Of a stretch of 64,000 nucleotides of DNA, positions 12,600 through 28,700 are shown one piece after another. The position numbers and the translations under genes are program-made. Source of the stretch: Larimichthys crocea. Its lineage: Eukaryota > Chordata > Actinopteri > Sciaenidae. The notes beneath the pieces were generated by a model, which did not search any database, was not told the origin of the DNA, and saw nothing but the letters and a program-made list of their open reading frames with translations. The stretch's first letter is position 1, and the number at the start of each line of letters is the position of its first letter. The stretch covers positions 15,374,871 to 15,438,870 of the forward strand of contig NC_040028.1 in NCBI RefSeq assembly GCF_000972845.2, given 5' to 3'.

Positions 12600-12916
12600 T
12601 CATTCCCTGCTCGGTGACCAATAACTTTTCTTCATCCTGTGGTCCATGTTTGACGCGTCAGCCCGGGGCGCGCCCACTGTGCACATCTCTCAGCAGCGGC
12701 AGCAGCAGCAAATTGAGAGTTTAGTTGAGCTTGGATGGACTCACGGAAAGACAACACATGCTGCAGAGAATGAGAGGTTCTGCAGGCGAGAGAGAAGTCA
12801 CGGACTAAGCCCCAGCAAAAAAAAAAACAGGGAGGCTACGACACTTTGATCCGGGAGCTGTCGGTGTTTTCATCCGCAAAACTGTTAAAAAGGCAGCGCT
12901 GCACTTTTTTGGGTGG
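12600..12916 (+). promoter_or_regulatory. Putative gpr1 promoter and non-coding first exon
   Basis: A CpG-rich patch at about 12650-12680 (GACGCGTCAGCCCGGGGCGC) precedes a stretch ending in a consensus donor, GTG followed by GTAAGCG at about 12916. The gpr1 start codon lies three bases after an acceptor (TTGCAG, 13819-13824), so an upstream non-coding exon must exist. This is the best candidate, by inference only. Confidence 0.4.
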
Positions 12917-13827
12917 TAAGCGAGGCACTCTTAAGAACTTCATGTACCATTAGTATGCCAATATGTGTATGTGGCACTTGAACTGTGAACTTCTGTTCAT
13001 CTGTTTCTGCATTATGTGTCCACAGAGTAACGTAGGAGGAGAGGTTCTTCTTTTTTTATATGCTGATTGCACTGATCTGCATTTTGTCCTTTTAGTTTCT
13101 AGTCTGTGTTGTAGCCTTTTTTAGGCATTTAATCCAACAGTTGTGTTATTGTTGTTCTATATTGTTACAGTACAAGTTACAGATCTTTCACTTATGTTTA
13201 CTTTTTAGATTTAAATCATATTTAAAACCCCCATTTTTGTTGTATTATGTGCTTAAAGTTTTGTTTTTAAAGAGGCAAGAGAGTAGAAATAACTCAGTTA
13301 AAAACAACTTCATGGTGAATTTGTTTTTAATGCCAGTAAAAAGATACTGCCCATGAGCTCCGCTCTGGCTCCGATCATGACACAAATATTGGTGGTATGT
13401 GAAAAATACCCACCCGGTTGTTTGGTTGGTATTAACCTTGGAAAGGATACAAACCAGGATACTGTGATAATACAGTATTTGCCAGTTCTTCCATGTTTAC
13501 TTGCGGGAAAAACACTATGAATCACACAATGAGGGCTACCTCATCTGTTAGGTATGTCACTATCATCAGTGATGCTGATCCAAATGGATGTTGACACTGT
13601 GTTCCAGGGTCAGCCAGGAAGGCACACGATCTTAACTCCAGCTCAAGAACTGAATGATCGGAAAGAGGGACAAGGCAGACATTCTTTTGGAAGTTTTGGA
13701 AAGCGGCCCGGCGTAATCACAGGTTCTGAGGTGAGGATGTGTGTTAAAGGTTACTGGTAGTGGTCATTTTAAAAGAATGCATTGTCACACTTAATAGCTT
13801 CACCATTGATGTTACATCCTTGCAGCA

Positions 13828-14907
13828 ATGGCTGATACCGACGTGGACTACACAAACTACACCTACGACTACTACCTGGAGTATGGCGACATGGAGGAAC
13901 TTAAAGTAGAGCACAAGCAGCGGGAGACTATGCACATCATCTCAGTGGTCATCTACATTATTTCCTTTGTGCTTGGTCTGATTGGAAACGGAACTGTGAT
14001 TTGGGTGACAGCGTTTAAAAGCAAAAAGACTGTCAACAGTATCTGGTTGCTCAATCTAGCCATGGCAGACTTTGTATTTGTACTTTTTCTACCGTTCTAC
14101 ATTGATTACATCCTGCGGGACTTCCACTGGGACTTCGGTGTGGTCATGTGTAAGCTTAACTCATTCGTGTCTGTCATGAACATGTACGCCAGTGTGCTCT
14201 TTCTCACAGTGCTCAGCATAGACAGATATGTTTCTCTGGTCCACCTCAACTGGTCTCAAAGGTATCGCACTGTGGAGAGAGCCTGGGTCGTGTGTGGTTG
14301 CATATGGGTGCTGGCTGCCGCCATGAGCTGCCCGGCGCTGATTTTTCGCGACACCATGCGCTTGCACGACAAGGTGGTGTGCTTTAACAATTTCCACGCA
14401 CAGGATGGACACACGGCAGCCATGAGACACATTATAATAGTGGCCATTCGTACCACTGTGGGATTCCTTTTGCCTTTTACTGCTATATGTGTGACGGGCA
14501 TACTTCTGACAATCAAAGTCAATCAATCCGGGGGCTCTGTTCATGTGTCCAGCTTCTCCAAAACAGTCTCTGCAGTAATTCTGGCCTTCTTTTTATGCTG
14601 GGCACCTTTTCATACTTTCAGCTTGATGGAGTTATCCATCCATTCCTCGTTTTATCTGCACAGCATACTGAAAGCTGGCTTTCCTCTCGCCACCAGCTTA
14701 GGCTTTTTTAACAGCTGTATTAACCCCCTGCTGTATATGCTCCTGGGCAAAAAGGTGCGTCGTATCTTGAAGCGTGCATGCTTTGACTTAACTAAGAGTT
14801 CACTGAAAGAGCTCACTCTGTCAATCTCTGCTACTGAGATTGAGTCTGTCCCAGGAGTTCACCAGGACAATGTCCCAGAGGAGCCTGTGGAGTTATCAAC
14901 TCTATGA
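13828..14907 (+). CDS. gpr1: Chemerin-receptor-like GPCR (GPR1/CMKLR2)
   Basis: 359 residues in one coding exon; an acceptor just upstream implies a non-coding 5' exon. The start has a good context (GCAATGG). The N-terminus is acidic and tyrosine-rich with NYT glycosylation sites (10-12), a likely ligand-binding and sulfation region. Seven hydrophobic segments follow. Class A marks: GN in TM1 (53-54), LNLAMAD with D81, disulfide cysteines C108 and C185, DRY at 132-134, CWAPFH in TM6 (257-262), NPLLY in TM7 (299-303). The blocks NLAMADF, FHWDFG, RDT, NNF and INPLLYMLLGKK fit GPR1 better than CMKLR1, and synteny (adam23, ndufs1, ino80d) supports this. The family binds chemerin at the plasma membrane. 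Odd: human GPR1, as I remember it, has DHY instead of DRY. An orphan or related peptide receptor is the alternative. Confidence 0.88.
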   Translation: MADTDVDYTNYTYDYYLEYGDMEELKVEHKQRETMHIISVVIYIISFVLGLIGNGTVIWVTAFKSKKTVNSIWLLNLAMADFVFVLFLPFYIDYILRDFHWDFGVVMCKLNSFVSVMNMYASVLFLTVLSIDRYVSLVHLNWSQRYRTVERAWVVCGCIWVLAAAMSCPALIFRDTMRLHDKVVCFNNFHAQDGHTAAMRHIIIVAIRTTVGFLLPFTAICVTGILLTIKVNQSGGSVHVSSFSKTVSAVILAFFLCWAPFHTFSLMELSIHSSFYLHSILKAGFPLATSLGFFNSCINPLLYMLLGKKVRRILKRACFDLTKSSLKELTLSISATEIESVPGVHQDNVPEEPVELSTL

Positions 14908-15672
14908 TTACAACCATCCTCAGACTGTAGTAGTCGTCCATGAAAAGCACATGGGTAAGACCGGCTATTACTTACGCATAAATGTGGGGGATTATCGTAG
15001 CTGTTCTTTTCCAGCTGTAGTGTTAAGATTTTCCTATTTTGCTTCATTTGGACTGAGTTATGTGTAATTACTCGCTATGGAAAAGCTGAGCAGAACTCTA
15101 TATGACACGCACATGGAGTTTGTATATTTCCATTTATTTTTCACTTGCATTTGATTTGCAGAGGGGAAAAAAAGATCGAAGAGATCAAATTAAAGCTCAC
15201 ACCTGATAATTAAAACCATTTTAATAACAAATTAATAAATAATTTAAAAAAAAATCCCAAACCCTTCTCTGGTTCCAGCTTCTGAATGGCGAGAATCTGC
15301 TGCTTGAATGTATGTGTCTTTTATGATAGTATGATTTGTGTTTTGGACTGTTGCTCATGTTGGCATGGATATTTTTTGCTATTTTTGACCAAGAAAAACG
15401 AAAGTAAAGAAAGTAGTTCCTTATATCAAATGCATCTGCATCTTCTGTATTTACTGATTTGTTTTATATATAGTTGTACTCTTGAAGCATGGCATCTTCA
15501 GTTCTTAAAAGATGCTATATGTTACCTATATACATTTGTACTCTAACATTATGTTTTATACAGTTTCATACTGCTGCTAGTCACCTAATAATGTATTGTA
15601 AGATTTTTAAACTAGTTGAGAGTTGTATAAATATTTTATTCTAATATATTCCAAGTAAATAGCATATATATT

Positions 15673-15678
15673 AATAAA
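15673..15678 (+). terminator. Probable gpr1 polyadenylation signal
   Basis: AATAAA followed within about 30 bases by a GT-rich stretch (GTTCTGTGTTTGAATGTC). An earlier AATAAA lies at about 15234-15239. Choice inferred. Confidence 0.5.
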
Positions 15679-15694
15679 TATCTTCTGCTGAACA

Positions 15695-16180
15695 CCGTTC
15701 TGTGTTTGAATGTCTTCTTTATTTGTGTTTGACTCGATGTTATAATCCTCATAGCTGTGGTAACCTAATGAAAAATAAGGTTTTATTGTTTTATGTACAA
15801 ACAGGTCCAGTATGTATACACTGGCCTGATGTGGATACAGTTCGGTTTCCTGAGGGGATATTTACAATTTCAGACATTTCCTGTTGTTTCCATCTGCTAA
15901 ACTGAAGACCTGTGAGGGTTACATCATTGTTAGGTTATGAAACAGAGTACCAGCCTGTGGTTGAATACATTTAAAACCCCTCTCTCTGTGCCCTGCATCA
16001 TTTTTTGAATGCTCTCTAAAGTGTAATGTAAAAAATAATAATAATGTGAGGGAGGGAAAGCCCTGCTCTTATAGTACCACCACCAGTAGATGAGTATCTG
16101 TTTACATTACTGCTATACCTTTTAGATTAGTCAGTATTTACAGGAAAAATAGCTTCAGTTTTTGGATTATGGTATAGACA
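15695..16180. other. Intergenic region between gpr1 and ndufs1
   Basis: No gene recognised. In human, EEF1B2 lies between GPR1 and NDUFS1; none of its coding blocks were found here. Confidence 0.55.
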
Positions 16181-16267
16181 GGATTACTTAATCCGTGACG
16201 CAGCACAATAACAAGACAGTGCGCAATCTACGTAGCAGGCAGTCTCATGAGGACAAACACTGCCAAG
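16180..16267 (+). promoter_or_regulatory. Putative ndufs1 promoter / non-coding first exon
   Basis: The ndufs1 start codon lies one base after an acceptor (TTTCATCCAG ending at 16913), so a 5' exon is required. A consensus donor CCAAG|GTAAGTAAC at 16267 follows a CpG-containing stretch with an NRF-1-like core GTGCGCAA (16219-16226), typical of mitochondrial gene promoters. Inferred. Confidence 0.4.
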
Positions 16268-16369
16268 GTAAGTAACTGCTCACCGGGGCGTCTGGGGGGA
16301 AAAAACATTATATAGAATAAAACTTAACGTCCTTACAGATTGGTCACATTTAAATTAAAGCTGAGGGTT

Positions 16370-16750
16370 TTTGGTTGACGTTATGTTACGTTTGTTTGTT
16401 TGTTTGTAGCGACATAATGCTAAATGTATGTGTGTGTGGCGTGGGTTTGAATTTAACGTTCCAAAAACGTTTACAAACGTTAGCACAACGTTAAAACGGC
16501 GGTTGATATTTTAACGACGAAGTAGTAGTCGCCCATGACAACGTCGCGAGCTAAAAAAAACAGAAAAAACAGCTAACGGTAGATCTTTGCGACCGTTAGC
16601 TTTTAAACGTTTAACCGTTGACAGTTAGTTTGATAGTTAGTGACATTCACAACGTGATGCTGGGCGTGTAACGACGTTTATATACGGTTGTGTCCGTTAT
16701 TAGTACTGATAGTATTGTTTTTGTTTTGTTTTAATACGTCGCAACGAAGC
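16370..16750. other. AT-rich but CpG-dense block with many ACGTT motifs
   Basis: AACGTT, AACGTTT, ACGTTAG, AACGACG and ACGTCG recur about a dozen times in under 400 bases, just upstream of the ndufs1 coding start. CpG is not depleted although the region is AT-rich, as expected of an unmethylated promoter-proximal stretch. Confidence 0.5.
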
Positions 16751-16914
16751 GTCTTAATATGTGGCTGAAGCTACTTCTCGTCACGGTTCTCCAACTTTGA
16801 ATATCCCAAAGCTGTTTTCCACACATGGTGAATGTGTGTCAGCCAGAAGCGGCTCGTCCTTTTTACACGTGATGTTGCCTCTCTCTGTCTCTGTCTCTGT
16901 CTCTTTCATCCAGC

Positions 16915-22296
<5,382 letters not shown>

Positions 22297-22673
22297 AGCA
22301 CAAATGGATAGAAAATCCAAGTCTATACGCACAAGTCCGCTATTTGCACATTCCTAGAAAACCTATTTATTTGCACTTCTTTTATTATAGTAGATGCCTT
22401 ATTGTCTGTGCACATTATGTAACTAACCTATTTTATTAATCTGCAGAAACGTGTGTGTGCTACTTGCAGGGTGGAAGTGTAAGTTTACCAAAGCTCCAGA
22501 TTTCCTCCTGTTAGGACATTCACATTTTAGTAGGCGTGACCAAAGATTTAAAAATCACTCCAAATCATTCAAAAGTAAATCTAGTTACTTGATGACCAGT
22601 ATTTAAAAAGTGTTTATATTTTTTCCTAAAGGGTATTTGAAGTATTACAAGTGTAGTCATTTGTGTGATATTT

Positions 22674-22679
22674 AATAAA
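22674..22679 (+). terminator. Probable ndufs1 polyadenylation signal
   Basis: AATAAA about 380 bases after the stop codon. A second ATAAA-rich stretch lies near 22720. Confidence 0.5.
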
Positions 22680-23099
22680 ACAGTTTTCTGTAGCAAGCCT
22701 AGTGAATCTTTGCAAATCCCAATAAAAAAAAACCAAAATGTGTAAAAGTATAAAAATGTAAAAATACATGCTGGTGCCATCCATGGTTCTGTTCTGTTCT
22801 GGTGTGGTACCGGGTCCACTTCCAGTCTCCTGCTCCTGTGTCTGATTGGCACGTGGTCCATCATGAGCCGGCAACAGTGTGGCAGCAGGGCTGGTAACTC
22901 TCATTCATATGGAAGACGATAGCCGTGGTCCAGGTGGATTTTTACACTCTGCACACTTTGCAGGACCTCCCTCAGCCATCACGCTTTAACTTTTAATTGT
23001 TTTGAATGTGGAAAAAATGTAAAGCACTGTCCTTCACGCACTAATGTCTGTCATTAAAAAAAAAAAAAGATTAACGTGACACTTCCACACTGTGGGGCT

Positions 23100-23428
23100 T
23101 TTAACAAAGTTGAATTTCCAATATGGTAGGAGAGGTTGTTGTTGTTGAGCGGATTGTTGTCATGTCCCCGCAGTGCCTGTAGTGGTGCTGTGAGGAGTCT
23201 GCTGTGGATCCAACAAAAATCCTCAGCAGCCTACCTACTGCTTGTAATTTGCTCTGGATAGCCTATATTTAAATGTATCCTTATTTCAAGATATACCGAG
23301 CTCGATGAAGATCGCTGTTACGATCCTATCTCGAATATCGATGCACAAATAGCCTAGCTGATTTCTAATAGACATTTCGGCCGATCTATCTGGAGCGAAT
23401 ACCTCACACAGCCCCATACCAATTCAAG
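23100..23428 (+). promoter_or_regulatory. Putative ino80d promoter and non-coding exon 1
   Basis: A stretch ending in a consensus donor (ATTCAAG|GTAAGCG, exon end 23428) is followed by CpG-rich sequence to about 23600. The ino80d coding start lies in an exon with acceptor at 25715, so an upstream non-coding exon is needed; this fits. Inferred. Confidence 0.5.
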
Positions 23429-24433
23429 GTAAGCGAACTCGCGCACAAGCCTCGGTGTCGATTTCTGAGCGTGCCGCTCTACGCTCGCCTCAGTCCGGCC
23501 GTGCGCTCCAACTAGAGCCCGGTGCGTTATCGAAAGCTAAGAGGCCTCTTCATCAATGACTCGTTTATTTTCACAGCTCGTGGTTTAACCCGGTGACTTA
23601 ATGCTTTAAATACTCATCGGGAGGCGTTAAACGGTGACAGTTTTAAGCTTCATCGCCTGCTGATTTCACATTATGTAACGGATAGTGGCTTGAATTCATG
23701 ATCGATTATGGACGTGGAGGCCTCCGGACACACACACACAGGCCTTAAAGCCTCTTTGTTTGAAAGTATTTAGCCACAAATGTGTCATGTTTATTCACAC
23801 CAAAAACCTCCACGGCGACCGGAGCCGATCGCTTATGGTTCGTGTGTTATGATGCCGCTTGCGTTTTTCTGAATAAAGCTGAATTGAAAGTAGACCTTTA
23901 CGGTGTTACCGTCCGATGTTTCCGTTTCCTGGTTAGCTACCGCCTACTACATCTGTGTTTTTAGCTTCTGGTAGCTGCGTTAGCTCACTTTGCAAATCTG
24001 ACTTTTTTTGGTTTATTTTAAAACATGCGGTCAATGTTGAGTTAATATTCCTCCCTAAAGACGATGCATGTTGTGTCTCATGCGTTAAAACAACAGGTGT
24101 GCGTTACACCTGGATGTGTTTTTAAAAATAAACCAAGCTAAGCTAACGGTGGCTAAGTCACCGCTTCATCCTGCCTGTCCGGTTTTCTTCCTCCGTATTT
24201 ACTTAAAGTTTGTTCTTGTTGTTTACCCTCAGACTGACGTACATGACAGTCCTTATGTGTCCCAACATGTACTCCAGCACTAACTTTAAAAAAAACACAC
24301 ACAGTTTAAAGTTAAATGTAGCTGCTAACGCTTCAATTATCGTGACAGTGTGCTGAGATAAAAACCTGTGGCGTCCTGTTCGTGTTTGTTATGAAGCAGA
24401 AGAAAAGCTGCTGATCCGTGTTGGAAGAGGACT

Positions 24434-25047
24434 AACTAGAAACTTACATTAGACTAGATTAAATATACTTTATTCATCCCACCACTGGGAAATTTACAGT
24501 TACAGCAGCAGAGGAAAGTGTAGCAAAAAGTAGAAAAGGCAAAAAAACAAACACAATAAACAGACAGAAATATCTATAACCTACAATAAACACAAAAAAC
24601 TGAGGATAAAAAGTGGCATGATATATAAAGAGTCTTGTAATGTAAAGTGATCATAGTGTCATAGTGTAAGAAATATTGCAAAGAGTTTAAGTTAGTTAGT
24701 TTCACAGCGATGCCCGAACACCAACTAGAAACTTAGTTTACATTAGATCAGATTAGATTAGATTAGATTAGATATAGTTTATTCATCCCACCACGGGGAA
24801 ATTTACAATTACAGCAGCAGAGGAAAGTGTAGCATACACTACAAAATTAGAAAAAAGTAGAAAAGGTAAAAAAAAAAACCATAATAAACAGACAGAAATG
24901 AAACATACACAATAAACACAAAAAAGAATAACCTTCAAAAACAGACAAGTACTGAGGATAAAAGTGGCATGATATATAAAAAGAGTATTGTAATGCAAAG
25001 TGACCATAGTGTAAGAAAGATTGCAAAGAGTTTCACCAACTAGAAAC
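24434..25047. repeat. Tandem pair of about 290-315 bp retroposon-like repeats
   Basis: Two similar units (about 24444-24722 and 24733-25037) share TTTATTCATCCCACCAC, GGGAAATTTACA, ACAGCAGCAGAGGAAAGTGT, AATAAACAGACAGAAAT and GTGGCATGATATATAAA. The decamer AACTAGAAAC occurs before the first, between them, and after the second (24434, 24723, 25038). Unit 2 begins with a TTAGA run. They lie in ino80d intron 1. A third partial piece is at 25573-25640. Confidence 0.75.
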
Positions 25048-25344
25048 AAGTGACTGTTTCCAAGCTTGTAACTTTTTGTCATGTCTTAACCACCATATTA
25101 TCTTTCAAGTGTCAGCTTGCTTTGAGGGGGGATAATTGAATGGACCAGGGTTTGAATGAAAATGACCTAGTCTCTGTTTTCGAGACGGAGAAATTAGAGG
25201 GTGCAAAAGCAAGTTGTCAGTAATCAAGAGGCAACGTTTGTCTAGACAATAAAAAAAAAAAAATCCCAATTAAATACTACACGTTGTTTATTATCCCGTC
25301 ATCCATCCATGCGGTTAAAGACGCTGCTAATTATGTTGCATGGT

Positions 25345-25560
25345 TAAAAGTCATCAAATCAAATTTAGATTTTATTTGTATAGCCCAAAGTCACAAAGTA
25401 CATTTGCCTCGGAGGGCTTTACAATCTGTACAGGGAGTGACACCCTCTGTCCTTAGACCCTCAGTTAACAGGGAAAAAGGTGGAAGAAACCTCAGGAAGA
25501 GCCACAGAGGAGGGATCCCTCTCCCAGGACGGACAGACGTGCAATAGATGTCACGTGTAC
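25345..25560. repeat. Dispersed fish SINE-like repeat
   Basis: Contains TTTTATTTGTATAGCCCAAA, GAGGGCTTTACAATCTGTAC, GACACCCTCTGTCCTTAGAC, GGATCCCTCTCCCAGGACGG and ACAGACGTGCAATAGATGTC. This wording is found in very many percomorph introns. Open frames through it are not genes. Confidence 0.7.
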
Positions 25561-25572
25561 AGTCATGTGTTA

Positions 25573-25640
25573 GGTATATTTGATTAGATTATACTTTATT
25601 CACTTGTTACAGCAGCAGAAAAAGTGTAATATATACCTGC
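25573..25640. repeat. Third partial copy of the 24434-25047 repeat
   Basis: GATTAGATTATACTTTATTC followed by TTACAGCAGCAG and AAAGTGTA repeats the start of the tandem units. Truncated. Confidence 0.55.
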
Positions 25641-25718
25641 ATGTGCATGCATGGTCACCTCCTCACTATGAAGCGTCAGTGATGTAATTCTTGGTTTCTT
25701 CCCCCTCTCCATCAGCTG

Positions 25719-25745
25719 ATGTTGTCAAGGACAAGAGTCACGTGA
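25719..25745 (+). promoter_or_regulatory. uORF overlapping the ino80d start codon
   Basis: An ATG three bases into the exon opens an eight-codon frame (MLSRTRVT). Its TGA (25743-25745) shares its last base with the ino80d ATG (25745-25747), giving TGATG. Such an overlap could allow termination-reinitiation. Whether this ATG is in the mature mRNA depends on the exon 1 join, which is inferred. Confidence 0.55.
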
Positions 25746-28700
25746 TGTATGAAGGCAAACACATACACTTCTCAGAGGTGGACAATAAGCCGTTGTGCTC
25801 GTATAGCCCAAAGCTCTGCAAGCAACGCAGACTAAATGGCTACGCTTTCTGTATACGGCACGTCCTGGAGGATAAGACGGCCCCCTTCAAGCAATGTGAA
25901 TATGTGGCCAAGTACAACAGCCAGCGATGTACCAACCCCATCCCCAAGTCTGAGGACCGCAGGTGTGTGATCTTTTTTTTTGCGTGCATATCTTGCATAT
26001 TCTATAACATTAACGTCACTGAGGCGTGTAGTATGCTGAGGATGTGTTCTTGTTTTTTTTTTTTCAGATACTGTAACAGCCACCTGCAGGTTCTGGGTTT
26101 TATCCCCAAGAAGGAACGGAAAAAGAAACACGACGCTCTGGAGGACATGCGCTCGCGGGCTCACCTGGAGTCAGTGGCTCTCAACATAACGGTGCCCTCT
26201 CTAGCTTTGAAAGCTTCCAATGGTCTAGATGAACTTCCGCCATCTCCCCCCTGTACGCGCCTGTTACCCCTCCCCGACGGGGAACTCCTGGACCCTTTTG
26301 CCTTTTACGAGGACGACACAGACGGGGAGGAGGTGGGCGCTCCTCGGAAGAGCAGCGCCATCAAGAAGAAACTACAGAGTCGCCTTGTGCTCAACCAGAA
26401 ACTCTGCCATGACACGGACCTCTTCCAGCCGCCTCCTGAGCACTTTAGTCCCTCCCCTGTCCCTCCTCACGTCCACCCCTCCTCACCGCTCAACACACAT
26501 CTCCAACGGCAGCAGTCAGGTCTCCGTCAGCCGCCCCAGCACTCGAGCGTGATGTCGTTCATCTTCCCCGGACAGCAGCAGGGTTTATTATGCAATCCAC
26601 CACCACCTCAGACGGTCAACTTTCTGCCTCCAGGGATGCCCGCTAATGCAGCACCCAGTCCCGTGCAAACTTCTGGGCCATCACTCGGCAGGAAAATGCC
26701 TTTCACTGCTGCTCACTTGCCTGTCAGTTGCAAGGACAGCGGCAGTAACAATCAGCGGCATGTGGTCGTCATGCGTCCCGCTGTCTTCTCACCTTCTGCA
26801 AGCTGCCTGGCCAGGTTGCAACATCTGGTGCAGCTCTGTGCCAAGAGACACAGGGAGCACGGAGACCTCTTTCCTCATTTAGGTGATTCATTGAAATCCA
26901 TTTCAACACTTTTCTTGTCTTTATCAATTTTTAAAGGACTGCGTGAAATCCTTCATGGAGATTGAACTGCTCTGATAACTTCTCTTCCAGGATTGGATTG
27001 GTCAGAAGACAGCGCCGATGATGACGATGATTATGACGACGTAGAGGAGGCTGAGACATTTACTCCTTTCCAGAACTCTTGGAGACCACAGAATGGGTCA
27101 GTATCCGAACACTTTAACCCCCACAGTGTAAACTCTGACCCAACATTTTATTAATCATGATTTTTTTTCTAAATAGTTTGGAAGACGACAGTGGTTCCTC
27201 GCGGAGAACGCGGCTGCTTAGGCTTTGCTCGTACCTCCGGGAGAAATACAAGCACATGTGCAGGCAGGAGAGGGCGAGTATCCGCCAAAAGAGATACCGC
27301 TATGCCTTCCGCAAAGCCTTGCTGCACGCTGCCAGTAACAACCCCGACTGTGCCGGGCAGCTGATCCAGGAGTTACGCGGTGCCTCTCGAAACTCCTCGA
27401 GGTATTCTCAAATGTCATGTGTGTTAGTGGGGGAACCAGCCACAAACTTTCACCCCATTCATCGATTTCCAAAAATAGATCAGGTTTCATCCATTGTTTT
27501 ATGACTCACTCGGTGGTTCTCCAATCATTTTATCTGCTAATTTTAAATGTGCAAAACACAGTAAACGTTGTCGCTGTTTGCTCAGTCCAGTCTGTATGTC
27601 TCTCCAGTGTGGCTCCAGCACGGCAGCAGAACACGGATACGGGGACCTGCACTGGCAGCACAAAGGGCCAGGCCTGCAACAACAGAGCTCTGCCCTTCAC
27701 TCAACACTGCTTTCAGCGTATCCTTTCCGCCCACGTCACCGGTCGCACAGCTGGTCGCACACACAAGGGCGAGAAGAACAGCTGTGATTCTTTCAAATTT
27801 AAAAGATTTTTGTCAATTTAAAACAACACGCATGCATCCTTTGCGATGGAGAACTATGATCACGTCGCGTTGGTTCTGTTTCTGTCCCGTTATTTCCTTC
27901 ATTGTTCTCCGCAGACATTCTCTTGAATCGTTCCCAGCAGCTCTTTGCTAGTTGCACAGCCAAATTTGCCGACGGTCAGCAGTGCTCCATCCCCGTGTTT
28001 GACATCACGCACCAAACACCACTCTGCGAAGAGCATGCCAAAAAAATGGTGGGTTCAGTATTCAACTTTATTTGTGTGTGTGCATTTTAGATGAGAATGA
28101 CATGTCTGCGTAATAAATACGTACTAATATATGCTTATGAAGCGAAGCTGTGGGCTAATGATGATCTCCCACACAGGATAACTTCCTGCGAGGGGACGGT
28201 AACCGTCGAGTGCAGCACCAGCAGCAGCAACAGCGGAAGCCACGGAAAAAGACCAAACCACCTGCGCTCACCAAAAAACACAAGAAGAAGAGGAGGAGAG
28301 GGCCGCGGAGGCCTCAGAAGCCCATCCCTCCGGCGCTGCCGCAGGGGAACCTGGGAATGCCTTCGACGAGCCTTGCGATGCCATCACAGGCCAGCATCAG
28401 GTCTGCCATACACCCGCGTGTCTCCTAACGCTGTCGAGTTAAAAATTTAGTGGTGCAGATCCAGTGTCAGGGAGAATACTCTCAGGTCGCACGTTTGAAC
28501 AGCTTCCTTCGCCACGGCAACATGTTATATATCTTCTCTGAGCTTTTTTTTCTCTCTCCTGTCTTTGCGACACCAGCCCTTCGACTCCGGACCTGAGTGC
28601 GGAGGAGCTTCCGGACGACATCACCAATGAAATGGCAGACATTCCAAATGACCTCGAGCTAAACCAGGAGGATTTCTCCGATGTTTTACCCAGACTAACC

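Larger units (their letters stand above)
9930..12620. other. Intergenic region between adam23 and gpr1
   Basis: No gene is seen here. It contains low-complexity TTG (10011-10031), TAA (10261-10302) and GT (12508-12534) runs and degraded dispersed repeats, listed separately. ZDBF2, which sits between ADAM23 and GPR1 in mammals, was not recognised. Confidence 0.7.
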
